64,000 bases of DNA. Origin: Sphingobacterium thalpophilum (GTDB lineage Bacteria > Bacteroidota > Bacteroidia > Sphingobacteriales > Sphingobacteriaceae). The notes beneath the pieces are model-generated. The model was given only the letters and a program-made list of their open reading frames with translations, was not told where the DNA came from and did not search any database. A program made the translations under genes and the position numbers. The stretch lies in the NCBI RefSeq assembly GCF_901482695.1, contig NZ_LR590484.1, positions 2,356,001-2,420,000 on the forward strand. Reading direction: 5' to 3'. Numbering within the stretch: the stretch's first letter is position 1; each line of letters starts with the position of its first letter. Of the stretch, positions 46,313 to 54,346 are shown piece after piece.

Positions 46313-48102
46313 TGAAGTTATTTATGAAGATAAACTATTTTAACATACTTTTCTGTGCTGGGCTGTTTTTGAGCTCCTGTTCTTTAGAAGAATACAATCC
46401 TTCGGGTGTCACCGTCGATAAAGTAGCGGAAAACAAGGCTGGTTTCGACAAGCTGGTCAATAGCTGTTATTTCGATTTGCCGCGTTATTTTTACGGTCGG
46501 AACTTCCTGCTCGTCACCGAAGGGGGCACAGATTTGTGGACTGCCGACCTCAATTCGAATAATAATCAAAACTATTTGAAATATGCTTCTGGTGGATCTA
46601 TGTCCATTGATATGGCCAAGGATTACTGGAATGGAGCCTATGATGCCATCAACTACTGCAATATCGTCATCGGACGTGCTGATCAGGTAAAGGATTTTTC
46701 AAGCGAGGAGGAGAAACTTGCGAAAGTTTCAGAAGCCCATTTCTTGAGGGCCTTGTATTATTTCCATTTGGTTGAACAGTTTGGCCCCTGTCCGCTCAAC
46801 CTCACAGAGACCTCCGCTGCGAATACTGCTGCCGTGCGCACCCCAGTGTTGGAAATATATGAGAAATGTATCCTGCCGGACCTCAGGTTTGCCGCCCAGC
46901 ACCTGCCGCTAAGCTCTACGGAAGTGGGCAGACCAAGCCAGAAAGCGGCATTGGGGCTACTGGCTAAAGCCTGTCTGCAGACAAAAGAGTATAATACCAA
47001 CCAATATATGGAGGAGGCCCTGCAGGCAGCACAACAAGTGATCGATAATCAGGCGCGTTATAATACGCGTCTTTACTCCGCCTTTATGGACAATTTCAAT
47101 GCGGCTAACAACAAAAAGAATGCTGAGGCACTTTATCAAATCCCGTATTCTCAAGAATATGGGTCAACTAATGTATACGATCATAACAATGATTTTAAAC
47201 GCTTTTACTGCACGCCAACAGCTTTCGGAGCAATACAGTTGGCCGGTTTTCAGACGGAAGTAGGACGTTGGTCGGGAGGAACATTCATGCCGACCAAATA
47301 TCTGCTTGACGTCTTTAAAAACAAGGACAATACCCTCGATCCACGATATGCTATTTCATTTCAGACACAGTGGCTTTCGAATGTTGATTACAGCTGGAGT
47401 AGGGATGCTATTGTTCAGTTTGACCGCGAAGAGGGCGCCGTGACTACAGGTACGCATCTTCCTAAAGGTGCAGTCGCAATAAAAATCGCCCGGCAAGGTG
47501 AGGTTGGGTATGAAGAGGAGAAAAAGACACAATTCCAACAAAAATATCTTTGGCTTGATTTGGAAGATGTATATGGAGCTGATCAAAAAGTGAAGATGAA
47601 ATACAACCGGACAAACCAGCTACCGGGGCAGGTGGACAATCCATTCATAAGCTTTTATCCGTCCTTGGTGAAATTTAATTCAGGCTCGTTGATCAGTCCC
47701 AAGGCCAACAATTTTACGAGTGATGCCTATGCAACGGTTATGCGCTTGGGAGAGCTTTACCTCATTGCCGCCGAAGCGTCGTTCCACTTGAACGGTGCGA
47801 ATGCTATAGCAGCCAATTACATAAATGTCTTACGTGATCGGGTAGGTGCCCCGCGAGTTATTGCTTCGGACCTTTCCGCCCAATTTATACTCGATGAGCG
47901 AGCTCGTGAGCTATGCGGGGAATATACGCGTTGGTATGACCTGAAACGGATGGGTAAATTGAATAGATCTTATTTGATGAACACCAATCCGGATGTTGGA
48001 CAATTTTTTAAAGATGGCGTACATGGCCTTAGACCTATCCCGCAAGGACAGATGGATGCAGTTAGTAACCCTAATGAATTTCTGCAGAACAATGGCTATT
48101 AA
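46312..48102 (+). CDS. SusD/RagB-like surface glycan-binding lipoprotein (second PUL)
   Basis: A 596-residue SusD family lipoprotein with lipobox LSSC at C23. Family features are the AHFLRALYYFHLVEQFGPCPLN helical pair, AALGLLAKACLQT, LGELYLIAAEASFHLNGA and the closing ERARELCGEYTRWYDLKRMG signature. It pairs with the receptor just upstream. The stop overlaps the start of the next gene by 11 nt (ATG at 48092 within the SusD tail), so the fusion enzyme is translated in step with it. Confidence 0.95.
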   Translation: MKLFMKINYFNILFCAGLFLSSCSLEEYNPSGVTVDKVAENKAGFDKLVNSCYFDLPRYFYGRNFLLVTEGGTDLWTADLNSNNNQNYLKYASGGSMSIDMAKDYWNGAYDAINYCNIVIGRADQVKDFSSEEEKLAKVSEAHFLRALYYFHLVEQFGPCPLNLTETSAANTAAVRTPVLEIYEKCILPDLRFAAQHLPLSSTEVGRPSQKAALGLLAKACLQTKEYNTNQYMEEALQAAQQVIDNQARYNTRLYSAFMDNFNAANNKKNAEALYQIPYSQEYGSTNVYDHNNDFKRFYCTPTAFGAIQLAGFQTEVGRWSGGTFMPTKYLLDVFKNKDNTLDPRYAISFQTQWLSNVDYSWSRDAIVQFDREEGAVTTGTHLPKGAVAIKIARQGEVGYEEEKKTQFQQKYLWLDLEDVYGADQKVKMKYNRTNQLPGQVDNPFISFYPSLVKFNSGSLISPKANNFTSDAYATVMRLGELYLIAAEASFHLNGANAIAANYINVLRDRVGAPRVIASDLSAQFILDERARELCGEYTRWYDLKRMGKLNRSYLMNTNPDVGQFFKDGVHGLRPIPQGQMDAVSNPNEFLQNNGY

Positions 48103-50602
48103 AAAGACGGTTTTTATATGGTTCTTTAGTTTTTTGTCGCTCTGCACATTCGCACAGACGGGTGAAATATACGTCGGTAAGCAGAGCAACAAGGCGCAAC
48201 GGGATGGCAGTGCTGGAGCGCCATTTTTGACGCTGCAAGATGCATTGCGACAGGCACGGGAATGGCGGCGTATTCAGGATCCACGGATGCAGAGGGGGAT
48301 TACGATTTGGGTCGGAGACGGTGTGTACGTCCCCCCACAGACGATTTTGATTCGTCCTGAAGACAGCGGGACTGCCGAAAGTCCAACATGGATCAAAGGT
48401 CTGGGTAAGGAAGCGATCTTTTCGGGCGGTGTTACCATTGCTGGCTGGCAACCGCTGAAGGGCGAAAAGAGATTGGACGCTGCTGTTGCCAAGCATGTTG
48501 TGGTGGCAGAGGCCCCCCGGGTCGGCGGGAAGTACTTTCCTTTTCGGCAATTATGGGTGGGTTCACGGAAAGCAATTCGTGCAGAGAGCCATGACGATGC
48601 CCATTTACCCCGTATCATCAATTGGAATTTTAGCAGGCAGGCCGCAATTGTCCCCAATGTATTTCCAAAATTTGCATTCAAAGCTGGTATGGAGTTTTTT
48701 ATCCACCAGTGGTGGGCCATAGCCCAGCTACGGATCCGGGAAGCGGTCGTTACAAAAGATAGTATTACCCTTCTCTTCCATGAACCCGAAGGAAAAATAC
48801 AGAACGAACACCCATGGCCTAAGCCCTGGCTATCCAAAGAGCACGGCAACTCGGCCTTTCGCCTTGTCAATGCCCTTGAATTTTTGGATCAGCCGGGGGA
48901 GTGGTTTCTGGATGAAGATCAGCATAAAGTCTATTATTATAAAAGGCCTGATGAACAGCTGAATCAGCTAAATGTCGTAGTGCCTTATCTTGAAACGATC
49001 CTGCGAATGCAAGGCACTTTGGAGTCGCCTGTACGACATGTATATATAGAGGGCCTACAATTTCAGCATAGCTCTTGGTTGAGACCACATGATTACGGTC
49101 ATGTTGCGCTACAGGCAGGGATGTATTTTTTGGATGCATATAAACTGACGCCGCCCGGCACTGCAGATAAAACGGGGCTGGAAAATCAAGCTTGGCTAGG
49201 CCGACCGGAGGCAGCTGTCGTCCTGAGCCATACAGCCCATACTAAAATTTCGGCCTGCCGCTTTTCCCACTTGGCAGCCACAGGAATTGACTATAGAGAG
49301 GCTAATTTGCAAGATACCTTAATCGCCAACTTATTTCAGGATATCGGCGGTTCCGGTATATTGCTGGGGCAGTTTTCGGATGAACAGGTGGAAGCTCATT
49401 TACCTTTCCAGCCAAGCGATCAACGTATATTAACGGATGGTCTGGTAGTCCAAAATAATCTGGTACAGGATATCGGCAATGAGGACTGGGGCACCGTAGG
49501 TATTGGGGCTGGTTTTGTCCGTAATGTGTCCATCGAGCACAATGAACTGCTGGACCTGCCTTATACTGGCATCAGCTTGGGCTGGGGCTGGACACCGACG
49601 GTTAATAGTATGCGCAATAATCGGGTGCTTTACAACAGAATAACGCGTTATGGCAGATACATGTATGATGTGGCTGGGATTTATACGCTTTCGGCCCAAC
49701 CCGGAACAAAAATTCAATATAATGTGATTGACAGTATTTATCGGTCACCCTATGCACATATTCCGGATCATTGGTTTTACCTGTATACCGATGAAGGATC
49801 TGCTTACATGAACGTGAGCAACAACTGGTTCCCTTCCAATAAGATTCTTAAGAACGCGAATGGGCCAAGCGTGGAATGGACCAATAACGGACCCGACGTA
49901 GATCCTAAAGTGGTTAAACAAGCGGGTATTCAGGAGACGTATGCTGACCTGTTGAGTGCAAAGAGGCCAATAGCAGCTGCCACGGAGATCAATACATACG
50001 TCCCTTTTACAAAACCGGTCTTTTTTCAGATCTACGACCCGCAGCAGCAATTATCCGCAGCAGCAATCAAAAACTTTTTTGTCAGACAGGGCGCGGATAT
50101 CAGCCAGATTTTTCATTGGAAGCACTATACCGTATTGATGACGAGTGATGAGATGGGTAAGAAACTCGCGAGTGCGTGGGTCGCCAGCTATCCTGCAATA
50201 GCATATAAGCTGTTCAACGATCTGTTCTATACCTTCGATCGTACCGACTTTGGGGGAGAGAAGCCCAAGGAGACCGATTTTGTCCTACTAACGGCACAGC
50301 TACTGGATGATCGGAACAAACAGGAAGCTTACTATCGGGCGCATAAAGAACAATTTAAAAAATGGCCTGAAGTCGCTTCGGGATTTTGTCGCGCAGGCTT
50401 CGATGAAGTACTCGTCTATCGAAACGGCCGACAGCTGATGCTCTATATCTCATTTCCAAAAGGACAGGATTTTAAGAGGATTGATCAGCTGACGACCAAG
50501 GATAACCCGAAAGTGGTGGAATGGAATCGGCTCATGGGCAGTTATCAGGAAGGCATTCCAGGAACGGGCAAAGATGAAACGTGGATTTTTTATAAACAAT
50601 AA
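48092..50602 (+). CDS. GH141-like beta-helix enzyme fused to L-rhamnose/L-fucose mutarotase-type domain
   Basis: An 836-residue secreted protein (signal peptide to ~TFA-QTG). Residues ~25-630 form a right-handed beta-helix of the GH141-like kind: GSAGAPFLTLQDALRQAREW, GVYVPPQTILIRPEDSG, GLVVQNNLVQDIGNEDWG, MYDVAGIYTLSAQPGT. GH141 contains an alpha-L-fucosidase acting on rhamnogalacturonan II. Residues ~637-836 are a tandem ferredoxin-like segment whose last ~105 residues match the RhaM/FucM mutarotase family (FKKWPEVASGFCRAGFDEVL, YRNGRQLMLYISFPKG, NPKVVEWNRLMGSYQEGIPG). Such mutarotases interconvert anomers of 6-deoxyhexoses. The longer open frame begins at 47993 inside susD, but the ATG at 48092 gives the signal peptide. 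GH141 assignment is by resemblance; fusion of the two parts is directly visible. Confidence 0.78.
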   Translation: MAIKKTVFIWFFSFLSLCTFAQTGEIYVGKQSNKAQRDGSAGAPFLTLQDALRQAREWRRIQDPRMQRGITIWVGDGVYVPPQTILIRPEDSGTAESPTWIKGLGKEAIFSGGVTIAGWQPLKGEKRLDAAVAKHVVVAEAPRVGGKYFPFRQLWVGSRKAIRAESHDDAHLPRIINWNFSRQAAIVPNVFPKFAFKAGMEFFIHQWWAIAQLRIREAVVTKDSITLLFHEPEGKIQNEHPWPKPWLSKEHGNSAFRLVNALEFLDQPGEWFLDEDQHKVYYYKRPDEQLNQLNVVVPYLETILRMQGTLESPVRHVYIEGLQFQHSSWLRPHDYGHVALQAGMYFLDAYKLTPPGTADKTGLENQAWLGRPEAAVVLSHTAHTKISACRFSHLAATGIDYREANLQDTLIANLFQDIGGSGILLGQFSDEQVEAHLPFQPSDQRILTDGLVVQNNLVQDIGNEDWGTVGIGAGFVRNVSIEHNELLDLPYTGISLGWGWTPTVNSMRNNRVLYNRITRYGRYMYDVAGIYTLSAQPGTKIQYNVIDSIYRSPYAHIPDHWFYLYTDEGSAYMNVSNNWFPSNKILKNANGPSVEWTNNGPDVDPKVVKQAGIQETYADLLSAKRPIAAATEINTYVPFTKPVFFQIYDPQQQLSAAAIKNFFVRQGADISQIFHWKHYTVLMTSDEMGKKLASAWVASYPAIAYKLFNDLFYTFDRTDFGGEKPKETDFVLLTAQLLDDRNKQEAYYRAHKEQFKKWPEVASGFCRAGFDEVLVYRNGRQLMLYISFPKGQDFKRIDQLTTKDNPKVVEWNRLMGSYQEGIPGTGKDETWIFYKQ

Positions 50603-50603
50603 A

Positions 50604-51698
50604 ATGGAAAGTATTCAAAAGTTAAAATTAGGAATTTTAGGACTTGGGGAAGGGCGCAGCACCATGTCTGCAGCCCTGCAGAGCTCCTCTATCGAATTGG
50701 TGCAGATCTGCGACCTGAATGAAGAATTGGGACGTAAGCGGATGAAAGAGTTTGATTTTCATGCGTATACCAACAATTATCAGGACATGCTCCATGATAA
50801 AAATATTGAAGCCATCGCAATTTATACGCCTGATCATGTTCATGCGAAACATATTCAGCTGGCTTTAGAGCACGATAAACATGTGATCTGTACCAAACCG
50901 TTTATCGACAATCTCGCGGATGCCAATGATCTGCTCGAACTTGCGGCGAAGAAAAACCGGCGCGTATTTGTCGGGCAAAGCTCCCGTTTTTTTGAGCCAG
51001 TAAAAAAACAAAGGGAAGATTTTGAAGCTGGTCTTATTGGCGAGTTGATCACGATTGAGGGCTATTACCATGCCGATCACCGGTGGTTTTTGGAGAAGCC
51101 CTGGTCCTTGCAATCTACCTTCAAATGGCTGTATGGTGGGCTTAGCCATCCGGTTGACTTCATTCGCTGGTACCTGCCGAATATTGACGAGGTGATGGGC
51201 TATGGCATGCTGAGTGCCAATGGAAAGAAAGGCGGTCTTCAAAATGTGGATACCATGCACTTTATTTTTAAAGCCGAAGACGGCCGGGTAGCGCGCGTCA
51301 GTGGCGCATATACAGGTCCCGTTCAGCCAGTCACGCGGGATAGTAAGATGAGCTGTATTTTACGGGGTACTGAGGGAGCCAGCCAGGCGGATTATATGGA
51401 TCTTCGTTATGCGATTACGGATAAAAATGGTGAAGAGCGTATGTTGACCTGGGAGCACAAGCTCAAGCACTATTTCCGCTTTGAAGGAAAAAGCCACCAT
51501 GCCGGCGAATACCAAAATTATCTGGAATATTTTGCAAAGGCCATACGCACAGGTGAAGAGGCCTTCCCTGATATGAAAGAAGGCATTGGTACGATCGCCC
51601 TATTGCAAGCGATGGATGAGTCATTGACAACCGGCAAGCCCGTACGTCCAAAAGAACTGTTGGAAAGATATGCTGTTGATTTGAGCTTGGGAAGATGA
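50604..51698 (+). CDS. Gfo/Idh/MocA-family NAD(P)-dependent sugar oxidoreductase (second PUL)
   Basis: A 364-residue cytoplasmic oxidoreductase with an N-terminal Rossmann fold (LGILGLGEGRSTMSA, in place of the usual GxGxxG), YTPDHVHAKHIQLALEHDKHVICTKPF (the EKP-type motif reads TKP) and the C-terminal GFO_IDH_MocA_C sheet (GGLSHPVDFIRWYL). Family members oxidise or epimerise sugars and sugar acids. An upstream ATG at 50574 lies inside the preceding gene; the ATG at 50604, right after its stop, begins the Rossmann strand correctly. The TGA overlaps the transporter ATG (ATGA). Given the genes on either side, the imported product of the GH141-like enzyme is the likely substrate. Confidence 0.88.
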   Translation: MESIQKLKLGILGLGEGRSTMSAALQSSSIELVQICDLNEELGRKRMKEFDFHAYTNNYQDMLHDKNIEAIAIYTPDHVHAKHIQLALEHDKHVICTKPFIDNLADANDLLELAAKKNRRVFVGQSSRFFEPVKKQREDFEAGLIGELITIEGYYHADHRWFLEKPWSLQSTFKWLYGGLSHPVDFIRWYLPNIDEVMGYGMLSANGKKGGLQNVDTMHFIFKAEDGRVARVSGAYTGPVQPVTRDSKMSCILRGTEGASQADYMDLRYAITDKNGEERMLTWEHKLKHYFRFEGKSHHAGEYQNYLEYFAKAIRTGEEAFPDMKEGIGTIALLQAMDESLTTGKPVRPKELLERYAVDLSLGR

Positions 51699-53275
51699 AT
51701 ACGATTTTAGACAAATTAACCGTATATGATTATTGCATCGTTGTCACCTATCTGCTGGTGTTGCTGACAATCGGCTTTCTGTCATCCCGCAAAAAAGCTG
51801 AGGGCTCGGCGCATTTTTTGGCGGGGAAATCTTTAAGCTGGTACAGCATCGGATTCAACATGTGGGCAACCAACGTTGGCCCCTCGATGTTGCTTGCTTT
51901 CGCAACCGTCGGGTATACCACAGGCATTGTTGCTGTCAACTTTGACTGGTATGCATTCGTTTATTTGTTTTTATTGGCCATGGTGTTTGCACCACGCTAT
52001 ATTGCGACGGGTGTACGGACCTTGCCTGAATTTATGGGTAAACGGTTTGGAGCAAAGACGCAGACGATCTTAGCGTGGTATTCTTTGGTGAAAATGTTGA
52101 TTTCCTGGCTTTCTCTCGGCTTGTTTGCCGGCGGATTTTTGGTTCGGCAGATCGTAGGTATCCCGATGTGGCAATCTGTCACCGTACTTGTTGCCCTGGC
52201 AGGCCTGTTTGCCTATACAGGCGGCTTGAAAACGGTAGCGAAGATCAATATCTTTCAAATGATTTTGCTGATTGCCGTGTCGGCTTTTTTGACTTTCTTG
52301 GGACTTGTTAAAATCGGTGGCATAAGTACACTCCTGCAACAGACTCCCGCGAATTATTGGTCGTTGATCAGGCCTGCCAGCGACCCTGATTATCCTTGGT
52401 ATGCCATCGCTTTAGGATATCCTGTTGCGGCAATCGCGTTCTTCTGTACAGATCAGGCTATGGTACAGTCGGTTTTGGGAGCGAAAAACCTTGAACAAGG
52501 ACAATTGGGTGTTAATTTTATCGCCTGGCTGAAGATTCTATCCCTACCATTGTTTATTCTAACTGGGATTATTTGTTCCGTTTTATATCCTGGACTCCGT
52601 GATCCCTCGTTAGCTTATATGACGATGGTGACGAACCTGTTCCCTACCGGACTGAATGGATTGGTCATTGTGGTCCTGATTGCTGTACTGGTCGGAACGA
52701 TCGGTTCGTCGCTCAATTCGCTAAGCACAGTTTTTACGATGGACATCTACTTGAAGCAGATACGACCGGACGCAACGGATCAGCAGATTACGCGCATTGG
52801 CCGATATACGGTTATCGTAGGTTGTGTAATATCGGTGTTTATGGCTCTTGCCATTGACCAGATCAAAGGGCTCAATCTATTTGATATTTTTCAGTCTATA
52901 CTGGGCTTTATAGCGCCCCCTCTTGCGGTAGCTTTTTTAATGGCTGTATTATGGAAACGGACTAACCGGGCCTGTATAAATACGCTGTTGACTTTGGGTG
53001 CGGCGCTAAGTCTGGGGACAGGTATATGTTATCTCTGGATTTTTCCCAAAGATACATATCCGTTTTGGCCACATTACCTAATGCTTTCATTTAGTTTATT
53101 CGCTCTCCTGCTCGTTATCGGTATTGGGATAGCATGGTGTATGCCGAAATCAGCTTACGAACTGGAGCATAGCGAAAGCTTAAAGATCAAAATGGAAAAG
53201 CCAAGCTCCTCGGTGAAGGCTGCGTGGATAGCATTGTTTCTGGTTATGTTCTTAATGTATCTCGTTTTTAAATAG
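51695..53275 (+). CDS. Sodium:solute symporter (SSS family), sugar-type
   Basis: A 526-residue inner-membrane protein with about 14 hydrophobic segments of the SSS/SGLT fold. Typical features are FLAGKSLSWYSIGFNMWATNVGPSMLLAFA in the first helices, TGGLKTVAKINIFQMILL, IAFFCTDQAMVQSVLGAKNLEQGQ and GTIGSSLNSLSTVFTMDIYLK. It couples Na+ entry to uptake of a sugar or related solute. Being joined by a 4-nt overlap to the oxidoreductase, it probably imports the same compound. The gene ends 4 bp from the end of the convergent IclR gene, leaving no room for a separate terminator. Confidence 0.92.
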   Translation: MNTILDKLTVYDYCIVVTYLLVLLTIGFLSSRKKAEGSAHFLAGKSLSWYSIGFNMWATNVGPSMLLAFATVGYTTGIVAVNFDWYAFVYLFLLAMVFAPRYIATGVRTLPEFMGKRFGAKTQTILAWYSLVKMLISWLSLGLFAGGFLVRQIVGIPMWQSVTVLVALAGLFAYTGGLKTVAKINIFQMILLIAVSAFLTFLGLVKIGGISTLLQQTPANYWSLIRPASDPDYPWYAIALGYPVAAIAFFCTDQAMVQSVLGAKNLEQGQLGVNFIAWLKILSLPLFILTGIICSVLYPGLRDPSLAYMTMVTNLFPTGLNGLVIVVLIAVLVGTIGSSLNSLSTVFTMDIYLKQIRPDATDQQITRIGRYTVIVGCVISVFMALAIDQIKGLNLFDIFQSILGFIAPPLAVAFLMAVLWKRTNRACINTLLTLGAALSLGTGICYLWIFPKDTYPFWPHYLMLSFSLFALLLVIGIGIAWCMPKSAYELEHSESLKIKMEKPSSSVKAAWIALFLVMFLMYLVFK

Positions 53276-53279
53276 CTGG

Positions 53280-54056
53280 TTAGCTCAGGCCAAGATTCGC
53301 TTCAATGCGCGATCGGCATTTTTCCAAACTGGCGACAATATCTTCCGTTGACATATTTTGTCCGATTTGACGGCGGATAAGCTTGGAAGCGGTGAGGCAG
53401 GCGATAATGCCTGTTTCACGGGTTCCGATAGGAACAGAAATATCAATGATGCCTTCGGCATAAGCACTGGGCATCTCGTAAAAGCCCTTACGTTTGATCT
53501 CGTCCAGGTCGGTGTCGAATTGTTGACGATCTGCTTTTTTCAGACTACGATAATACGAGTCAGCGTCTAGAATAGCTCTTTTTTTCTCTTCATCGGAAAA
53601 ACTCAGGAGCAGCTTTCCAGATGCCGTTTGTGATGTATTGTATAGGTTGCCTTCTTCAATAACGATCCGGATAGGAGATGAGCCTCTGGCGTAGGCAATG
53701 ACCATGACCTGATTGTCGTAGATCACACAGAGGTGGCAAGGATCTTTAATTTCGTTGGAAGCATCTTGCATCGGCAGCAAAGAGGTTGCCCGGAGCTTTT
53801 CCACGAAAGAATGCCGGTGCGAAAGATAATAGAGCTTCAGTGAAAGCGAGTACTTTGACGAAATTGGATCGCGGTGGATATAGCCTTTGGATTCTAAAGA
53901 TGCAAGCATGCGATAGATCTCATTGGGACTTCGGTGAAGACCTATGGCGATCTCGGCCTGGGATTGAGCAGACGGCTGTAGGGCCAGAAATTCAATGATC
54001 TCTAATCCCTTTTCGAGCGCTGGTGCTTTATATTTATCGGAGCTATTTGATGGCAT
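53280..54056 (-). CDS. IclR-family transcriptional regulator
   Basis: The only minus-strand gene. The 258-residue protein has an N-terminal winged helix-turn-helix (ALEKGLEIIEFLALQPSAQSQAEIAIGLHRSPNEIYRMLASLES, residues ~12-75) and the C-terminal IclR GAF-like effector domain (LLSFSDEEKKRAIL; GIIDISVPIG; IACLTASKL). IclR proteins respond to organic acids, sugar acids or aromatic acids. The ATG at 54056 is preferred; a TTG at 54074 would add six residues. It is divergent from the leaderless-SBP/CoA-transferase operon, with a 290-bp shared region containing a perfect inverted repeat, so that operon is its likely target. It is convergent with the symporter gene. Confidence 0.93.
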   Translation of the reverse strand: MPSNSSDKYKAPALEKGLEIIEFLALQPSAQSQAEIAIGLHRSPNEIYRMLASLESKGYIHRDPISSKYSLSLKLYYLSHRHSFVEKLRATSLLPMQDASNEIKDPCHLCVIYDNQVMVIAYARGSSPIRIVIEEGNLYNTSQTASGKLLLSFSDEEKKRAILDADSYYRSLKKADRQQFDTDLDEIKRKGFYEMPSAYAEGIIDISVPIGTRETGIIACLTASKLIRRQIGQNMSTEDIVASLEKCRSRIEANLGLS

Positions 54057-54141
54057 AATATGTTTTACTGTCAATGATTGAACTAAGATATAAAAACTAT
54101 TTGATGTGCAATTTAGGAAGCTAAAAAAGCATCTTTAATTT

Positions 54142-54176
54142 TTATATTCAAATATTGTATTTATATTTGAATATAA
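54142..54176. promoter_or_regulatory. Perfect 14-bp inverted repeat, candidate IclR operator
   Basis: TTATATTCAAATAT (54142-54155) and ATATTTGAATATAA (54163-54176) are exact reverse complements separated by 7 bp (TGTATTT). The right arm contains the -7 promoter element at 54162-54169, so a bound regulator would block RNA polymerase on the + strand. The remaining 54057-54346 region also holds a minus-strand TATCTTAG near -7 position for the regulator gene, and otherwise no recognisable gene. It is AT-rich; the length of the match makes chance unlikely but not impossible. Confidence 0.6.
54162..54169 (+). promoter_or_regulatory. -7 promoter element of the SBP/CoA-transferase operon
   Basis: TATATTTG matches the Bacteroidota -7 consensus TAnnTTTG. 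A -33 TTTG is not exact; a T-run (54139-54143) lies at about the right distance. Transcription would start near 54176, giving a leader of roughly 170 nt before the ATG at 54347. Confidence 0.5.
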
Positions 54177-54182
54177 CAAATG

Positions 54183-54203
54183 GCTTTTTGTTCGGCAAAA
54201 AGC
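54183..54203 (+). other. 5'-end hairpin in the leader of the operon mRNA
   Basis: GCTTTTTG (54183-54190) and CAAAAAGC (54196-54203) pair perfectly around a 5-nt loop (TTCGG), 14-34 bp after the -7 element, that is at the very 5' end of the predicted transcript. Such hairpins can stabilise mRNA; any regulatory role is inferred. Confidence 0.4.
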
Positions 54204-54346
54204 ACGCGATGGGAAAAGATTATAAACAGATTTGATACCAACAACAAACCTATTCAACTCGGATTGAGAAATTGTGCGCGAATGGTATGTGTAACAGGGT
54301 AATATCCGAAACGAATCACCATGATAAATAATAACTGAAATATAGA

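Noticed and set aside
47993..48091. 33-residue N-terminal extension of the GH141-like fusion protein
   Set aside because: It lies inside the SusD coding sequence and would bury the signal peptide; the ATG at 48092 is preferred.
53276..53279. Bidirectional terminator between symporter and IclR genes
   Set aside because: Only 4 bp separate the stop codons and no clear stem spans them.
53280..54074. TTG at 54074 as start of the IclR gene
   Set aside because: ATG at 54056 is closer to the helix-turn-helix domain and gives a normal length.
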